From contig OZ244822.1 of assembly GCA_965220345.1 (NCBI GenBank), positions 2,108,001 to 2,172,000 of the forward strand: DNA of 64,000 bases, given 5' to 3'. This document shows, piece by piece, positions 15,594-25,139 of this stretch (its first letter is position 1; the number at the start of each line of letters is the position of its first letter). The notes below the pieces were generated by a model. That model ran no database searches. It was given only the letters and a program-made list of their open reading frames with translations, and had not been told where the DNA came from. The stretch comes from Aldehydirespirator sp965220345. GTDB taxonomy: Bacteria > Actinomycetota > Acidimicrobiia > Acidimicrobiales > Aldehydirespiratoraceae. The position numbers and the translations under genes were made by a program.

Positions 15594-16922
15594 ATGAACG
15601 CTGAGGTAATGGAAGCCCTGCAAGCAATGGCGGCCGACCGGGGCATAACCGTCGATTCGCTGTTCGCTGCCCTCGCTGACGCTTTGGAGTCGGCCTACAA
15701 GCGGCTGCCTGAGGCAAAAGAGTATGCCTGGGTGACAATTGATCCATCAAGCATGGAGTTCCGTGTTATTACACAGGATCTTGATGCCGATGGTAATCCG
15801 GTTGGTGAGGAATACGAGGTAACCCCTGACGACTTTGGCCGTATCGCCGCAGCAACCGCACGCCAAGTGATGACTCAACGCATCCGCGAGGCCGAGCGCG
15901 AACTCAAATACGAGGAATACGCAGGCCGCGAAGGCGACATCGTCACCGGCATGATCCAGCAGACAGACGCGCGCTACACGCTTCTGGATCTAGGGCGAGT
16001 GGAGGCTCTGCTTCCTCAAGCCGAGCAGGTTCCCTATGAGCGACCCGACTCAAACACACGGCTCAAGGCTTACATCGTTGAAGTCCGCAAAACCGCTAAA
16101 GGCCCTCAGATTGTGGTGAGTCGAACTCATCCTGGCTTGGTGAAGCGACTCTTTGAGCTTGAAGTGCCTGAGATCGCCGACGGGATAGTGGAGATCAAGG
16201 CTTGCGCTCGTGAGCCTGGGCACCGCACCAAGATCGCAGTTCATTCAAATGATCCGAACGTGGATCCCGTGGGTGCTTGTGTCGGAGCGCGCGGTGCTCG
16301 GGTTCGCCAAGTAGTGAACGAACTGCGCGGTGAAAAAATCGACATCGTGCCTTTTAGTGACGAACTCGAAGAGTTTGTGATGAAAGCGCTTTCGCCAGCT
16401 CGGATCAAAGAGGTTCGTCCCGACGAGATGACCGGCGATTGCGACGTGATTGTGCCCGACTATCAGCTTTCTCTAGCTATCGGCAAGGAAGGCCAGAATG
16501 CGCGACTAGCCAGCCGGCTCACCGGTTGGGGTATCAACATCAAAAGCGAGACCCAGCTTGCCGAAGAGGCCGTCTACGGTGATGTTGAGTGGGCTGAAGG
16601 CGAATGGGTAACCGACTCCGAAACGGGCGAGCAGCTTTGGCAGCCTGCTGATGGTGGCGAGGCGGTCAGCGCAGAAGCTTGGGCAGAGATGGCACAGAAT
16701 CGAACCACAGAAAGTGCTGCTGAGGATGAAGGTGTGGAAGCTTCCAATAAGGTTGGTGAAGCTTCCACTAAGGGTTCTGCTGATGGCTCTGCTGAAGAGA
16801 ATGTGCCTGCCGAAACCGAGGGAACTGTTACGGCGACTCCCGCTGAGGCTGGCGAAGACACCGCAGATACTGAAGGAGAAGCGACAGCAGCTGGAACGGC
16901 TGAGTCAGTGACAACTTCCTGA
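15594..16922 (+). CDS. nusA: Transcription termination/antitermination protein NusA
   Basis: 442 residues; binds RNA polymerase and rrn leader RNA, governing pausing, termination and antitermination. AAGGAG stands 8 nt before the ATG. N-terminal domain (1-100), S1 domain (about 110-180), KH1 (HSNDPNVDPVGACVGARGARVRQVVNELRGEKIDIV) and KH2 (SLAIGKEGQNARLASRLTGWGINI). Residues from about 340 form an acidic Glu/Ala/Thr tail with the repeat VEASNKVGEASTKGSADGSAEE, not present in the usual 340-350 residue actinobacterial protein. YlxR (DUF448), usually encoded between nusA and infB, is absent; only 131 bp separate the two. Confidence 0.96.
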   Translation: MNAEVMEALQAMAADRGITVDSLFAALADALESAYKRLPEAKEYAWVTIDPSSMEFRVITQDLDADGNPVGEEYEVTPDDFGRIAAATARQVMTQRIREAERELKYEEYAGREGDIVTGMIQQTDARYTLLDLGRVEALLPQAEQVPYERPDSNTRLKAYIVEVRKTAKGPQIVVSRTHPGLVKRLFELEVPEIADGIVEIKACAREPGHRTKIAVHSNDPNVDPVGACVGARGARVRQVVNELRGEKIDIVPFSDELEEFVMKALSPARIKEVRPDEMTGDCDVIVPDYQLSLAIGKEGQNARLASRLTGWGINIKSETQLAEEAVYGDVEWAEGEWVTDSETGEQLWQPADGGEAVSAEAWAEMAQNRTTESAAEDEGVEASNKVGEASTKGSADGSAEENVPAETEGTVTATPAEAGEDTADTEGEATAAGTAESVTTS

Positions 16923-17053
16923 GACACGAAAGAGAACCTGCATCACCTGCTGTGAGACCGGCTGAAATCGCTAGGCTTCAATAGGCGTGGTGGCACTCAG
17001 GTACGCCATAGGGTCGTTTCGCCGCGCTTCATGTTCTTAGAAAGGGGCAGTTT

Positions 17054-20023
17054 TTGCCAGGCAAAGTCCGCGTCCATGAGCTCGCCAAAGAGCTCCAGCT
17101 GACTAATCAGCAGACGCTTGATCTTTGCGTCGCGCTCAGTATTGGAGTCAAGTCGCACTCCTCCAGCATTGTTGAGGCGCAAGCCGACCGAGTTCGGCGC
17201 CGTGCCGAAAGAGACGGTCTGCTCAAACCTGAGCCTGAGCCTGAGCCTCTAGCAGACGAGTCGCCAGATGCCCCCCAATCAGAAGAGCCGCTGCCCGAGG
17301 TTGAGGAAGCCTCTCCACAAACAACCGAGACAATATCTGCGCTTGCAGAGTCTACGTCTAGAGAGTCTGCGCTTGGAGAGTCCGAACCTGCAGAGTCTGA
17401 GCTGAATAAAAAATCAGAATTCAAAGCTTCCGAAACAGAGACCCAGACCAAATCCAGAACGCTTAAAGAATCTGAGCTTGACAGGGAGGAGGCTGCCAGA
17501 GACGAAAGCTCACAGCCGCCAGCTGTCGCCCCTGTAGGCCAACAACAAGTCGCAGCCACCCCCGAATCCAACGGCACTGCCGCTGGTGAACCCAATACAA
17601 AGCCGTCCACAACGCGCGCCCCCAAAACCAGTAAAGCCACACCTACAGCAACCATCTCTTCAAGCGGCAGCGTGGCACCCTCAAAGCGCACCCCCAAAGA
17701 AAGAGCCAAGCCCGCGCGGTCTCCACAAGAAACGCCTGCGAGGCCGACCACTCCGATTGCTCAACCCCCAAAAACTTCTCCAGCCCCTCCAAGCGCCTCT
17801 CCGCAGCGTCCCGGCAATGCAGCCAGACCGCCGATTTCTAGGACCGGGAAACCTATCCCGCCGCCTCCTCCGCCTCGGCGCTTCCATCCACCCGCCACAC
17901 AAGGTGCCACCCCACGCAGCGACTCTGCCACAAAAAAATCGCGCCGCTCGGGATCGGCAGGGACTTCTCGACCCGCGTCCGATCGTCCAGCAGGAGGTCG
18001 CCGCGCCGCGCCAGCGCCTACATCGGGACCACGTCCCTCCGGGGGACCACGGCCATCTGGAGGTCCGCGCCCGAGTGCAGCACCCAGTGGTGCTCGCCCA
18101 GGTGGCCGAGGCGGCCCTGGTGGATCAGCTCGGCGCCCTCCGCGGCGCAAGAGTCGCAGACGTCGAGTTCGTGAAGAACTCCAGCCCATTGATATTCCTG
18201 CTTACACACCGCTGCATGTTCCAGTGCCAGAAGGAACCGTGGTCGTGGAGCGGGCTTCAGCAGCTCAGGATTTCGCCCCCAAGCTCAATCGCACCGCAGC
18301 CGATGTAGTGCGTTTCTTGATGCAGCACGGCGAGATGGTGACCGCAACCCAGTCGCTCAGCGACGACATGATGGAGTTGTTCGCAGCTGAGGTCGGCGCC
18401 GAAATCCGACTCGTCAATCCCGGTGAGGAACAAGAAGTCGAACTTCAGAAGCTTCTCGGTGTCACAGACGACGGCGAAGATGTCGGCGAATCACCGCTGC
18501 GCCCACCGGTAGTGACCGTGATGGGTCACGTTGATCACGGTAAAACCTTGCTGCTTGACCGGATCCGCGATACTCATGTGGTTGACGGAGAAGCAGGCGG
18601 TATCACCCAGCACATCGGTGCTTATCAGGTTGAACGCAATGGCCATCTGGTCACCTTTATTGACACGCCGGGCCATGAAGCTTTTACTGCGATGCGTGCC
18701 CGTGGTGCCGGAGCTACCGACATTGTGGTGTTAGTCGTGGCCGCCGACGACGGAGTAATGCCCCAGACGATTGAAGCCATCAACCACGCCCGCGCCGCTG
18801 AGGTGCCCATAGTTGTGGCTGTTAACAAGATCGACCGCGCCAATGCCGATCCTCAAAGAACTGTTGCGGGTGTGGCCGAGCAGGGTTTGGTACCAGAAGC
18901 TTGGGGTGGTGAGACCATCTATTGTGAAGTGTCGGCATTAAATGGTGACGGCATCGAAGAACTGCTAGACCAAATGTTGCTTGTGGCCGAGGTTGAAGAC
19001 CTTCGAGCTTCGCCGGAGGGTCGAGCTGGCGGTGTGGTGCTCGAATCGAATCTTGACATCGGCCTTGGGCCGGTAGCCACGGTGCTGGTGCAGAAGGGCA
19101 CGCTGCGTGTTGGTGATCCGATGGTCGCAGGGGCATCTTGGGGCCGTGTCCGGGCTTTACTCAACGATCGCGGCGAGGCCGTTGAGCAGGCGGCACCTTC
19201 CACTCCAGTGCAGGTGCTCGGACTGTCAGAAGTGGTCAGTGCTGGCGACACATTCGCAGTCGCCCCCAACGAGAAACTCGCCGGGCGTGTAGCCGACACA
19301 CGCGAACGCTGGCAGAGAATCTCCAACCTGGGTCGAGAAGCGCACTCTCTGTCAGGTGGTGCCAAACTCGAAGACCTTTTCACGCGGATTCAGCGAGGCG
19401 AGACGGCCACACTCAACGCCATCGTCAAAGCCGATGTCAACGGGTCGTTGGAAGCTGTAACCGAAAGCCTCCGCAAGCTAGAAACCCGAGAGGTACGTGT
19501 CGCTATCGTGCATCGCGGTGTTGGCGGTATCACCGAAAACGACATCCAGCTTGCGTCTGCCTCCAATGCAACCATCATCGGTTTCAATGTGCGACCAGAT
19601 CGTAAGGCACGCGAAGCGGCTGCTGCCGAGAACGTAGAGATCCGCACCTACGAAATCATTTACAAGCTGCTTGAAGATGTTTCTGCGGCCATGGTCGGGA
19701 TGCTGGCCCCCGCAATCGAAGAGATCGTCATCGGTGAGGCGGAGGTGCGCCAAGTCTTCCGTATTCCCAGGGTGGGTGCGGTGGCTGGCTGCTATGTGCA
19801 AAACGGCACCATCAACAGAGGTGCCAAGGTGCGGTTCCTGCGTGACGGGGCCATCATTTGGAAAGGTGAGATCAATTCGCTCAAGCGTTTCACCGACGAT
19901 GTACGTGAGGTGCAGTCGGGCTACGAATGCGGTATCGGCTTAAGTAACTTCCAAGATCTGAAAGCTGGCGACATCATTGAGACCTTTGATGAGCGTGAGG
20001 TGGCTCGAACCCTTGAGGTATGA
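17054..20023 (+). CDS. infB: Translation initiation factor IF-2
   Basis: 989 residues; GTPase that places fMet-tRNA on the 30S subunit. Starts at TTG behind AAAGGGG; the following PGKVRVHELAKEL is the standard IF2N opening. Residues 60-375 are a long low-complexity linker: Glu/Ser repeats (ESALGESEPAESEL), Pro/Ala/Ser/Lys, and RPSGGPRPSGGPRPS repeats ending in a basic RRPPRRKSRRRR stretch. A second IF2N-like domain (about 410-470) precedes the G domain: GHVDHGKT (about 491), GGITQHIGAYQV, DTPGHEAF, NKID, SALNGDGI. C-terminal domains II-IV are complete. Confidence 0.97.
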   Translation: MPGKVRVHELAKELQLTNQQTLDLCVALSIGVKSHSSSIVEAQADRVRRRAERDGLLKPEPEPEPLADESPDAPQSEEPLPEVEEASPQTTETISALAESTSRESALGESEPAESELNKKSEFKASETETQTKSRTLKESELDREEAARDESSQPPAVAPVGQQQVAATPESNGTAAGEPNTKPSTTRAPKTSKATPTATISSSGSVAPSKRTPKERAKPARSPQETPARPTTPIAQPPKTSPAPPSASPQRPGNAARPPISRTGKPIPPPPPPRRFHPPATQGATPRSDSATKKSRRSGSAGTSRPASDRPAGGRRAAPAPTSGPRPSGGPRPSGGPRPSAAPSGARPGGRGGPGGSARRPPRRKSRRRRVREELQPIDIPAYTPLHVPVPEGTVVVERASAAQDFAPKLNRTAADVVRFLMQHGEMVTATQSLSDDMMELFAAEVGAEIRLVNPGEEQEVELQKLLGVTDDGEDVGESPLRPPVVTVMGHVDHGKTLLLDRIRDTHVVDGEAGGITQHIGAYQVERNGHLVTFIDTPGHEAFTAMRARGAGATDIVVLVVAADDGVMPQTIEAINHARAAEVPIVVAVNKIDRANADPQRTVAGVAEQGLVPEAWGGETIYCEVSALNGDGIEELLDQMLLVAEVEDLRASPEGRAGGVVLESNLDIGLGPVATVLVQKGTLRVGDPMVAGASWGRVRALLNDRGEAVEQAAPSTPVQVLGLSEVVSAGDTFAVAPNEKLAGRVADTRERWQRISNLGREAHSLSGGAKLEDLFTRIQRGETATLNAIVKADVNGSLEAVTESLRKLETREVRVAIVHRGVGGITENDIQLASASNATIIGFNVRPDRKAREAAAAENVEIRTYEIIYKLLEDVSAAMVGMLAPAIEEIVIGEAEVRQVFRIPRVGAVAGCYVQNGTINRGAKVRFLRDGAIIWKGEINSLKRFTDDVREVQSGYECGIGLSNFQDLKAGDIIETFDEREVARTLEV

Positions 20024-20056
20024 CTTGAGGGTGCCTCAGGAAGAAAGGCTTAGATC

Positions 20057-20455
20057 GTGGCAAGGCGAAATCGACGCGATCAGCGCGGTCATCCCGACTA
20101 TCGGGGCGAACAGCGTGGCGCACGGGTCGGGGAGTTGATCCGACGTATAGTCGCTGAATCTATAGAAGACCTTGACGATGAGCGTCTCACCATGGTGTCG
20201 ATCACAGGCAGCGAAGTGGATCGTGACTTGCATCGGGCTGTGATTTGGTTTACCTCACTTGACTACAGCGAAGCAGATGACTTTGCGATTGTTGAAGCTT
20301 TTGAGGAGCACGCCCGCAAGCTGCGCAAAGCGGTCGGTGATCAGACTCGACTGAGGCGTACACCAGAGCTGGTGTTCCGCCCAGACATGACGCTGCGATC
20401 CGCTGAACGTATAGAAAGAATTCTGGACTCTGAGCGTGAGGGTGGTGAAACCTGA
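20057..20455 (+). CDS. rbfA: Ribosome-binding factor A
   Basis: 132 residues, KH-fold 30S maturation factor. GTG start; ARVGELIRRIVAESIEDLDDERL, VSITGSEVDRDLHRAVIWFTSL and the C-terminal LRRTPELVFRPDMTLRSAERIERIL are family hallmarks. Its stop overlaps the truB start (TGATG). Confidence 0.95.
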   Translation: MARRNRRDQRGHPDYRGEQRGARVGELIRRIVAESIEDLDDERLTMVSITGSEVDRDLHRAVIWFTSLDYSEADDFAIVEAFEEHARKLRKAVGDQTRLRRTPELVFRPDMTLRSAERIERILDSEREGGET

Positions 20456-21315
20456 TGCGTGACGGGATCGCGGTGGTGGACAAGCCCGCCGGTTGGACTA
20501 GTCACGATGTGGTCGCTAAAGCACGCCGAGTGCTAGGCACCCGCAAGGTGGGTCACGCTGGCACTCTTGATCCTGATGCCACTGGAGTTCTGGTTCTTGG
20601 AGTGGGACGAGCGACCCGTCTGTTGCGCTATGTCACAGACTTGATGAAAAGCTACGAGGCAGAGATCGTCATCGGTATTGAGACCAACACTTTGGATTCG
20701 TCGGGTCGGATCACAGCCCGTCACCCTGAAATGACAGTGACAGCCCAACAGGCGCGCACTGTTGCTGCGACTCTGACCGGTGAGATTCTTCAGGTTCCAC
20801 CAATGGTCTCTGCCGTCAAAGTGGGCGGTCGCAGGCTGCATGAACTAGCTCGCGCCGGTGTGGAAGTGCCGCGTGAGTCCCGCCCAGTGACGGTGTATCG
20901 CTTTGATGTTGAGCCGATGTCGGGACTTGGGACTGACACAGTTCTGAAGGCTGAGGTCGACTGCTCAGCAGGTACTTATGTGCGGGTGCTTGCTGCTGAC
21001 CTGGGGCGGGCGCTGGGTAGCGGTGCTCATCTCAGAAATCTGCGCCGCACCGCGGTCGGCGATTTCACGGTGGACAGTGCTTGTGAGGTGGAGTCGATCA
21101 AGGTAATGCCGATGGCTCATGCTGTTGCACATTTAAACGGCGTAGAAGTAACTCCCGAGGTGGCTGAGGAGGTGGTTCACGGTCGAGTGTTAGCACTAGA
21201 ACGACTCAGGGTCGAGAATCTGGGGCCGTGGGCGGTGCATGACTGCGAAGGTCATCTTCTTGCCGTGTATCAGCGCCACGGAAACGGGGCCAAGCCAGCG
21301 GTTGTGGTTGCGTGA
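20455..21315 (+). CDS. truB: tRNA pseudouridine-55 synthase
   Basis: 286 residues. Isomerises U55 in the T-loop of tRNAs. The catalytic Asp is in GHAGTLDPDATGVLVLG (residues 33-49); DKPAGWTSHDVV at the N-terminus, QVPPMVSAVKVGGRRLHELAR and CSAGTYVRVLAADLG complete the pattern. Start overlaps the rbfA stop. Confidence 0.97.
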   Translation: MRDGIAVVDKPAGWTSHDVVAKARRVLGTRKVGHAGTLDPDATGVLVLGVGRATRLLRYVTDLMKSYEAEIVIGIETNTLDSSGRITARHPEMTVTAQQARTVAATLTGEILQVPPMVSAVKVGGRRLHELARAGVEVPRESRPVTVYRFDVEPMSGLGTDTVLKAEVDCSAGTYVRVLAADLGRALGSGAHLRNLRRTAVGDFTVDSACEVESIKVMPMAHAVAHLNGVEVTPEVAEEVVHGRVLALERLRVENLGPWAVHDCEGHLLAVYQRHGNGAKPAVVVA

Positions 21316-21421
21316 CTAAGGTTTCGAGAGTCGCTAGCCTTTAAAACGACATGCTCCGCGGTGCAAACCTCGGAATTCGCCCACTGACCTGAACCCGTTC
21401 CTTGCTGCGCTGGAGGACTCC

Positions 21422-22369
21422 TTGCAACTATTGCGCGATCAGCGCGATCAACTCCCTGCGAATGTTTCGGTCGCGGCTGCTATAGGGGTCTTCGACGGGG
21501 TGCATCTCGGGCATCAGAAAGTGCTGGAGCATGTTCGTATCGCTGCCGCGCACCTAGGTGTGGCATCTGCGGTTGTGACTTTTGATACTCACCCTGCACA
21601 TGTGGTGCGCCCGCAGAACGCACCGAAACTGTTGACCACTCTCCAACAGAAGCTGGAGCTGCTGGAGGAGCAGGGACTTGACTACGCCTATGTGGTTAAC
21701 TTCGACGAAGTACGCGCTAGTACCCGCCCCGAAGAGTTCGTGGAGCAGGTGTTCTTAGACGCTCTCCATGCCCGCGCGGTGGTAGTAGGCGAAGACTTCC
21801 ATTTCGGCAAGGGCCGCACCGGCAACGTTGCCGAACTGCAGCGGCTGGGCCGTGACTGGGGCTTCAAGGTGATCCCATTAGAGCTGATTCACCATCATCG
21901 CGAAGCACGCGAGCCCGTATCATCCACTGCGGTAAGGCGAGCTTTGGCTGGTGGTAACGTAGCCGCCGCAGCCGAAATGCTGGGACGCTGTTATGAAGTG
22001 CGCGGCAAGGTCGTTGAAGGCGACAAACGCGGCGCAACCGTGGGATTCCCCACAGCTAACGTTCCCGTGCCAAAGGCGATGGCATGGCCAGCTGACGCTG
22101 TGTATGCAGGTTGGTGCATTTTGCCTGACGGAAAGCGCAATGCCTGCGCCATCAACATCGGGCGCCGTCCGACCTTCTATGAGCACGCTCAACAGTCGCT
22201 GCTGGAAGCGCATCTGCTTGACTTCTCAGGCGACTTGTATGGCTGTGAGGTGCGGGTGGAGTTTGTGGACTTCTTGCGCAGCGAACGCAAGTTCGACGGT
22301 ATAGAGCAGCTTTCAGCCCAGCTCGCCGTTGATATCGCCAACGCTAAGCAACGTCTCGGCCTTGCCTAA
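21422..22369 (+). CDS. ribF: Bifunctional riboflavin kinase/FAD synthetase
   Basis: 315 residues. Makes FMN from riboflavin and FAD from FMN. TTG start with GGAGGA 5-6 nt upstream. N-terminal nucleotidyltransferase: AAIGVFDGVHLGHQKVLEHV, VVGEDFHFGKGRTGN; VSSTAVRRAL links to the C-terminal kinase with GDKRGATVGFPTANV, YAGWC and INIGRRPTF. No FMN riboswitch consensus is visible in the 106-bp spacer after truB; a TAGCCT box near 21334 may give ribF its own promoter. rpsO and pnp, which often follow ribF in actinobacteria, are absent. Confidence 0.96.
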   Translation: MQLLRDQRDQLPANVSVAAAIGVFDGVHLGHQKVLEHVRIAAAHLGVASAVVTFDTHPAHVVRPQNAPKLLTTLQQKLELLEEQGLDYAYVVNFDEVRASTRPEEFVEQVFLDALHARAVVVGEDFHFGKGRTGNVAELQRLGRDWGFKVIPLELIHHHREAREPVSSTAVRRALAGGNVAAAAEMLGRCYEVRGKVVEGDKRGATVGFPTANVPVPKAMAWPADAVYAGWCILPDGKRNACAINIGRRPTFYEHAQQSLLEAHLLDFSGDLYGCEVRVEFVDFLRSERKFDGIEQLSAQLAVDIANAKQRLGLA

Positions 22370-22388
22370 AAAACTACCGATCACGCCT

Positions 22389-25079
22389 TTACAGGTTTAG
22401 CAGGTAGCGAGAAAAGCGGCCCGATTCACGGAGTCTAAAAGCGAGGTTGATATCCAGACGTTCAGTGTGCTGTGCTAACTGTTTGGCACCAGCCGGGGGC
22501 GGATGTTCCAACAAAAAACTCCGCACTTCCTTGGCAAGTTCGGGCTTGTCAAGTGCAGTTATTCCCTCAAGCATTCTCGCCCATGAATAGTTGGCAGGAA
22601 ATACATCAAGAATCTGATCCCAGCGGTCACGTAGAAATCCCCAAGCTTCAGCACTGCAAACAGGGTTAAACATGGCTCGGCGAATTAGATAAGGACCGTC
22701 TTGGGTGCGCACCGAACCGTCAAGCGTTTCCTCAAGAATCCGACACACAAGCTCCTTATCACGAAAATCCGCTAAAGCGAAAAGGTTACGCTGCTCAGAC
22801 TGAGGGTTTGATGCCGACTCAAAGCGCCGCTTTATCGCAGCAAAGTCGGCGCTATCTCCATGAGCCGCCACCACGCTCAAAGCCGCCGCTGCCAGCGTAG
22901 GGTCGTCGTGGTCCAGCCGCTGTCGGCACTCATTGACCGTGGCAGCGTGATCGCCAACCGTGCCCCTCAAAGTCATTAGCACGGCTCGTAGCTCCTTAAT
23001 ACGGTCGTTTTCGCCTGGCTGCGGATCAAGCCCTACTTCTCTAGCAGCGCTATCAGATACCTCAACAACAAGTTCACAGAATCTTTGTAGGGCATCTCCG
23101 GCAACAAGCCTGCGCAGGTGCGTCAACGCCGCAGTGATGGCTTGCCAGACGGTGAGATCACTTTCGCCCGCGAAACCGCTCAGTATCAGGTCAACAAAAT
23201 TTGCTGCATCCAAGCCGCCGGAGACGGTCGCGGCCCAGGCATCGTCAATCAGGCCGTGGCGTTCGTTGGCTGTTCTTTCGTGGGCGGTGTAATCACCGCC
23301 TGTGCGTTCGTGGGCGGTGTAATCACCGCCCGTGCGTTCGTGGGCGGTGTAATCACCGCCCGTGTAATCACCGCCTGTGCGATCACCGCTGATGATGCCC
23401 GCAAGAGCCTCGGCGCTTAGATCTTCGCGGTAAAAACCTGAGGCACCGCTGTTAACAGTCACCAGCTTGGTGCCAGCAGACAAGGTGACGATACGGCTGG
23501 TTTCATCAAGGACAAGGCGCTGCTCAACAGTTTCACCGTCGGGGGTGACGAACCTTAAACGCAGCGGCACCGACCAGATACGCTGATCGCTTTGCTCGGG
23601 GTTGAGCGCGAAATGACGCTGCGACAGGTTCACGCCGTGGTCATCGACAGTGGCCGCTACCGCGGGATAGCCACCCTGATGAATCCAGTTGTCCATGATT
23701 TCTCGCACCGGCTGATCCGATGCCTCCGCCAAGGCATTCCATAGATCCTCTGTGACCGTGTTGCCGTAGGCGTGACGATGCAAATAGAGCCGCACCCCAG
23801 CGCGGAAGACATCGGCACCCAGATACTGCTCCAGCATGCGTACCAGAGCTGCGCCCTTTTCGTAGGTGATCACATCGAACATGTCTTCAGCTTCGGCGGG
23901 AGAATGCACTGGATACTCCACCGGCCTAGTGCTCACTAAAGCGTCAGTAGCGAAAGCCGAGGCTCGGCTGCGACAAAAAGTTGACCAGATCTTCCAGTCG
24001 GGGCGGTAGGCATCGCTGCAGGCAGTCTCCATGAATGTTGCGAAGGCTTCGTTGAGCCAGATGCCTTCCCACCAGGCCATGGTGACTAGATCACCGAACC
24101 ACATGTGAGCCAGTTCATGGTTGATTACGGTCGCAACATGCTGCAGTTCTGACTGGCTAGCGGAGTCGGGGTCTATGAGCAGCAGAACCTCACGGAAGGT
24201 CACACAACCCAGATTCTCCATGGCACCGAACGCGAAGTCGGGAATGGCGACTAGGTCAACCTTGTCCGACGGATAAGGCAAGCCGTAGTAGTTCGAGAAC
24301 CAGCTCAAGGCGTGCGCGGCCACGTCCAGAGCGAAACTGGTTTGACTGCCACGGCCGGGTCGGTGTATTACACGCACCGGAACTCCGTTGCAGTCGATCG
24401 CTTTGGTGGCTTCCAGCGGCCCCACCACGAAAGCCACCAGATAAGTGGACATCACCATGGTGGTGGCGAAACTGACCTTCACTCTGCCGTCGTCTAGTAG
24501 CACGCGGTCTACCTCTGCGGTGTTTGACACTGCCAGCAGACCTTGTTGCACTGTCAGGCTTGTGTCGAATGTGGTTTTGAGCGCCGGTTCGTCGAAACAC
24601 GGAAAAGCTCTGCGAGCGTCTGTGGATTCGAACTGAGTGGTGGCGATGGTATGAACAGTGCCGGTGTCGTCACGGTAAGTGGAGCGGTAAAAGCCTCGAA
24701 GCTGATCGTTGAGGATCCCGTTAAAAGAGATGCGCAGGCGGGCGAGTCCCGGGGTGAACTGGCGGCAATCGTCTCGCTTGTCTCGCTGAGTGAGTAGCAG
24801 ACGTTCGTTATCGATATCTGTTTCGTGGTTGAGGTCAAAAACTTCCTCAGAGTTGCTTTCCTCGAAGCTGCTTGCTCCTGAGCTAGCAATGATCTGGGCT
24901 GAAGTGATCTGTAGTTCGGCGGCGTTGAGTGTGATTGCCTTCAGCGGCACAGCGATATCAACGCTGATAGTCACGGTGCCGCTGAAAGTGGCGGCTTCAA
25001 GGTCGGGGGACAGTTCGATCTTGTAATGCTTGGGGATTACTCCCTCAGGCAGTCGCAGATCAGGCGCAGACGAAGTCAC
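22389..25079 (-). CDS. pepN: M1 family aminopeptidase N with repeat insertion
   Basis: 896 residues; cytosolic zinc aminopeptidase removing N-terminal residues from peptides. GTG start, 7 nt behind a TACTGT box. Beta-saddle domain 1-200, GAMENLG substrate motif (about 292), zinc site HELAHMWFGDLVTMAWWEGIWLNEAF (HExxH-18-E), then a linker domain and C-terminal helical ERAP1-like domain. Residues about 561-600, between linker and C-terminal domain, are a tandem repeat of TGGDYTAHER units encoded by 30-bp direct repeats (see repeat at 23281). ABC exporter genes are divergent. Confidence 0.95.
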   Translation of the reverse strand: MTSSAPDLRLPEGVIPKHYKIELSPDLEAATFSGTVTISVDIAVPLKAITLNAAELQITSAQIIASSGASSFEESNSEEVFDLNHETDIDNERLLLTQRDKRDDCRQFTPGLARLRISFNGILNDQLRGFYRSTYRDDTGTVHTIATTQFESTDARRAFPCFDEPALKTTFDTSLTVQQGLLAVSNTAEVDRVLLDDGRVKVSFATTMVMSTYLVAFVVGPLEATKAIDCNGVPVRVIHRPGRGSQTSFALDVAAHALSWFSNYYGLPYPSDKVDLVAIPDFAFGAMENLGCVTFREVLLLIDPDSASQSELQHVATVINHELAHMWFGDLVTMAWWEGIWLNEAFATFMETACSDAYRPDWKIWSTFCRSRASAFATDALVSTRPVEYPVHSPAEAEDMFDVITYEKGAALVRMLEQYLGADVFRAGVRLYLHRHAYGNTVTEDLWNALAEASDQPVREIMDNWIHQGGYPAVAATVDDHGVNLSQRHFALNPEQSDQRIWSVPLRLRFVTPDGETVEQRLVLDETSRIVTLSAGTKLVTVNSGASGFYREDLSAEALAGIISGDRTGGDYTGGDYTAHERTGGDYTAHERTGGDYTAHERTANERHGLIDDAWAATVSGGLDAANFVDLILSGFAGESDLTVWQAITAALTHLRRLVAGDALQRFCELVVEVSDSAAREVGLDPQPGENDRIKELRAVLMTLRGTVGDHAATVNECRQRLDHDDPTLAAAALSVVAAHGDSADFAAIKRRFESASNPQSEQRNLFALADFRDKELVCRILEETLDGSVRTQDGPYLIRRAMFNPVCSAEAWGFLRDRWDQILDVFPANYSWARMLEGITALDKPELAKEVRSFLLEHPPPAGAKQLAQHTERLDINLAFRLRESGRFSRYLLNL
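23281..23398 (-). repeat. 30-bp tandem repeats with internal hairpin in pepN
   Basis: Near-perfect 30-bp units at 23281-23310 and 23311-23340, a partial third from 23341, then degenerate fragments. Every unit holds the inverted repeat GGCGGTG-TAAT-CACCGCC (7 bp arms, 4-nt loop). Units are contiguous with no spacers and in frame, coding TGGDYTAHER, so this is a coding minisatellite rather than a CRISPR. Confidence 0.9.
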
Positions 25080-25086
25080 AGTCGCG

Positions 25087-25092
25087 ACAGTA
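25087..25092 (-). promoter_or_regulatory. Probable leaderless promoter of pepN
   Basis: TACTGT on the minus strand, 7 nt, then GTG at 25079. Confidence 0.45.
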
Positions 25093-25122
25093 GTTGCTAA
25101 AGCGGGTTAGTTGAGTTCTTGG

Positions 25123-25139
25123 TAGCCTTTAGTTTTGTG
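25123..25139 (+). promoter_or_regulatory. Probable promoter of the ABC exporter operon
   Basis: TAGCCT at 25123-25128, 8 nt, GTG at 25137. It faces away from the pepN -10 only 30 bp distant. Confidence 0.4.

Noticed and set aside
21316..21421. FMN riboswitch upstream of ribF
   Set aside because: The conserved RFN sequence blocks are absent; the spacer is only 106 bp.
23281..23398. CRISPR-like array of 30-bp palindromic repeats
   Set aside because: Units abut directly with no unique spacers, only about three copies exist, and all are in frame within pepN.
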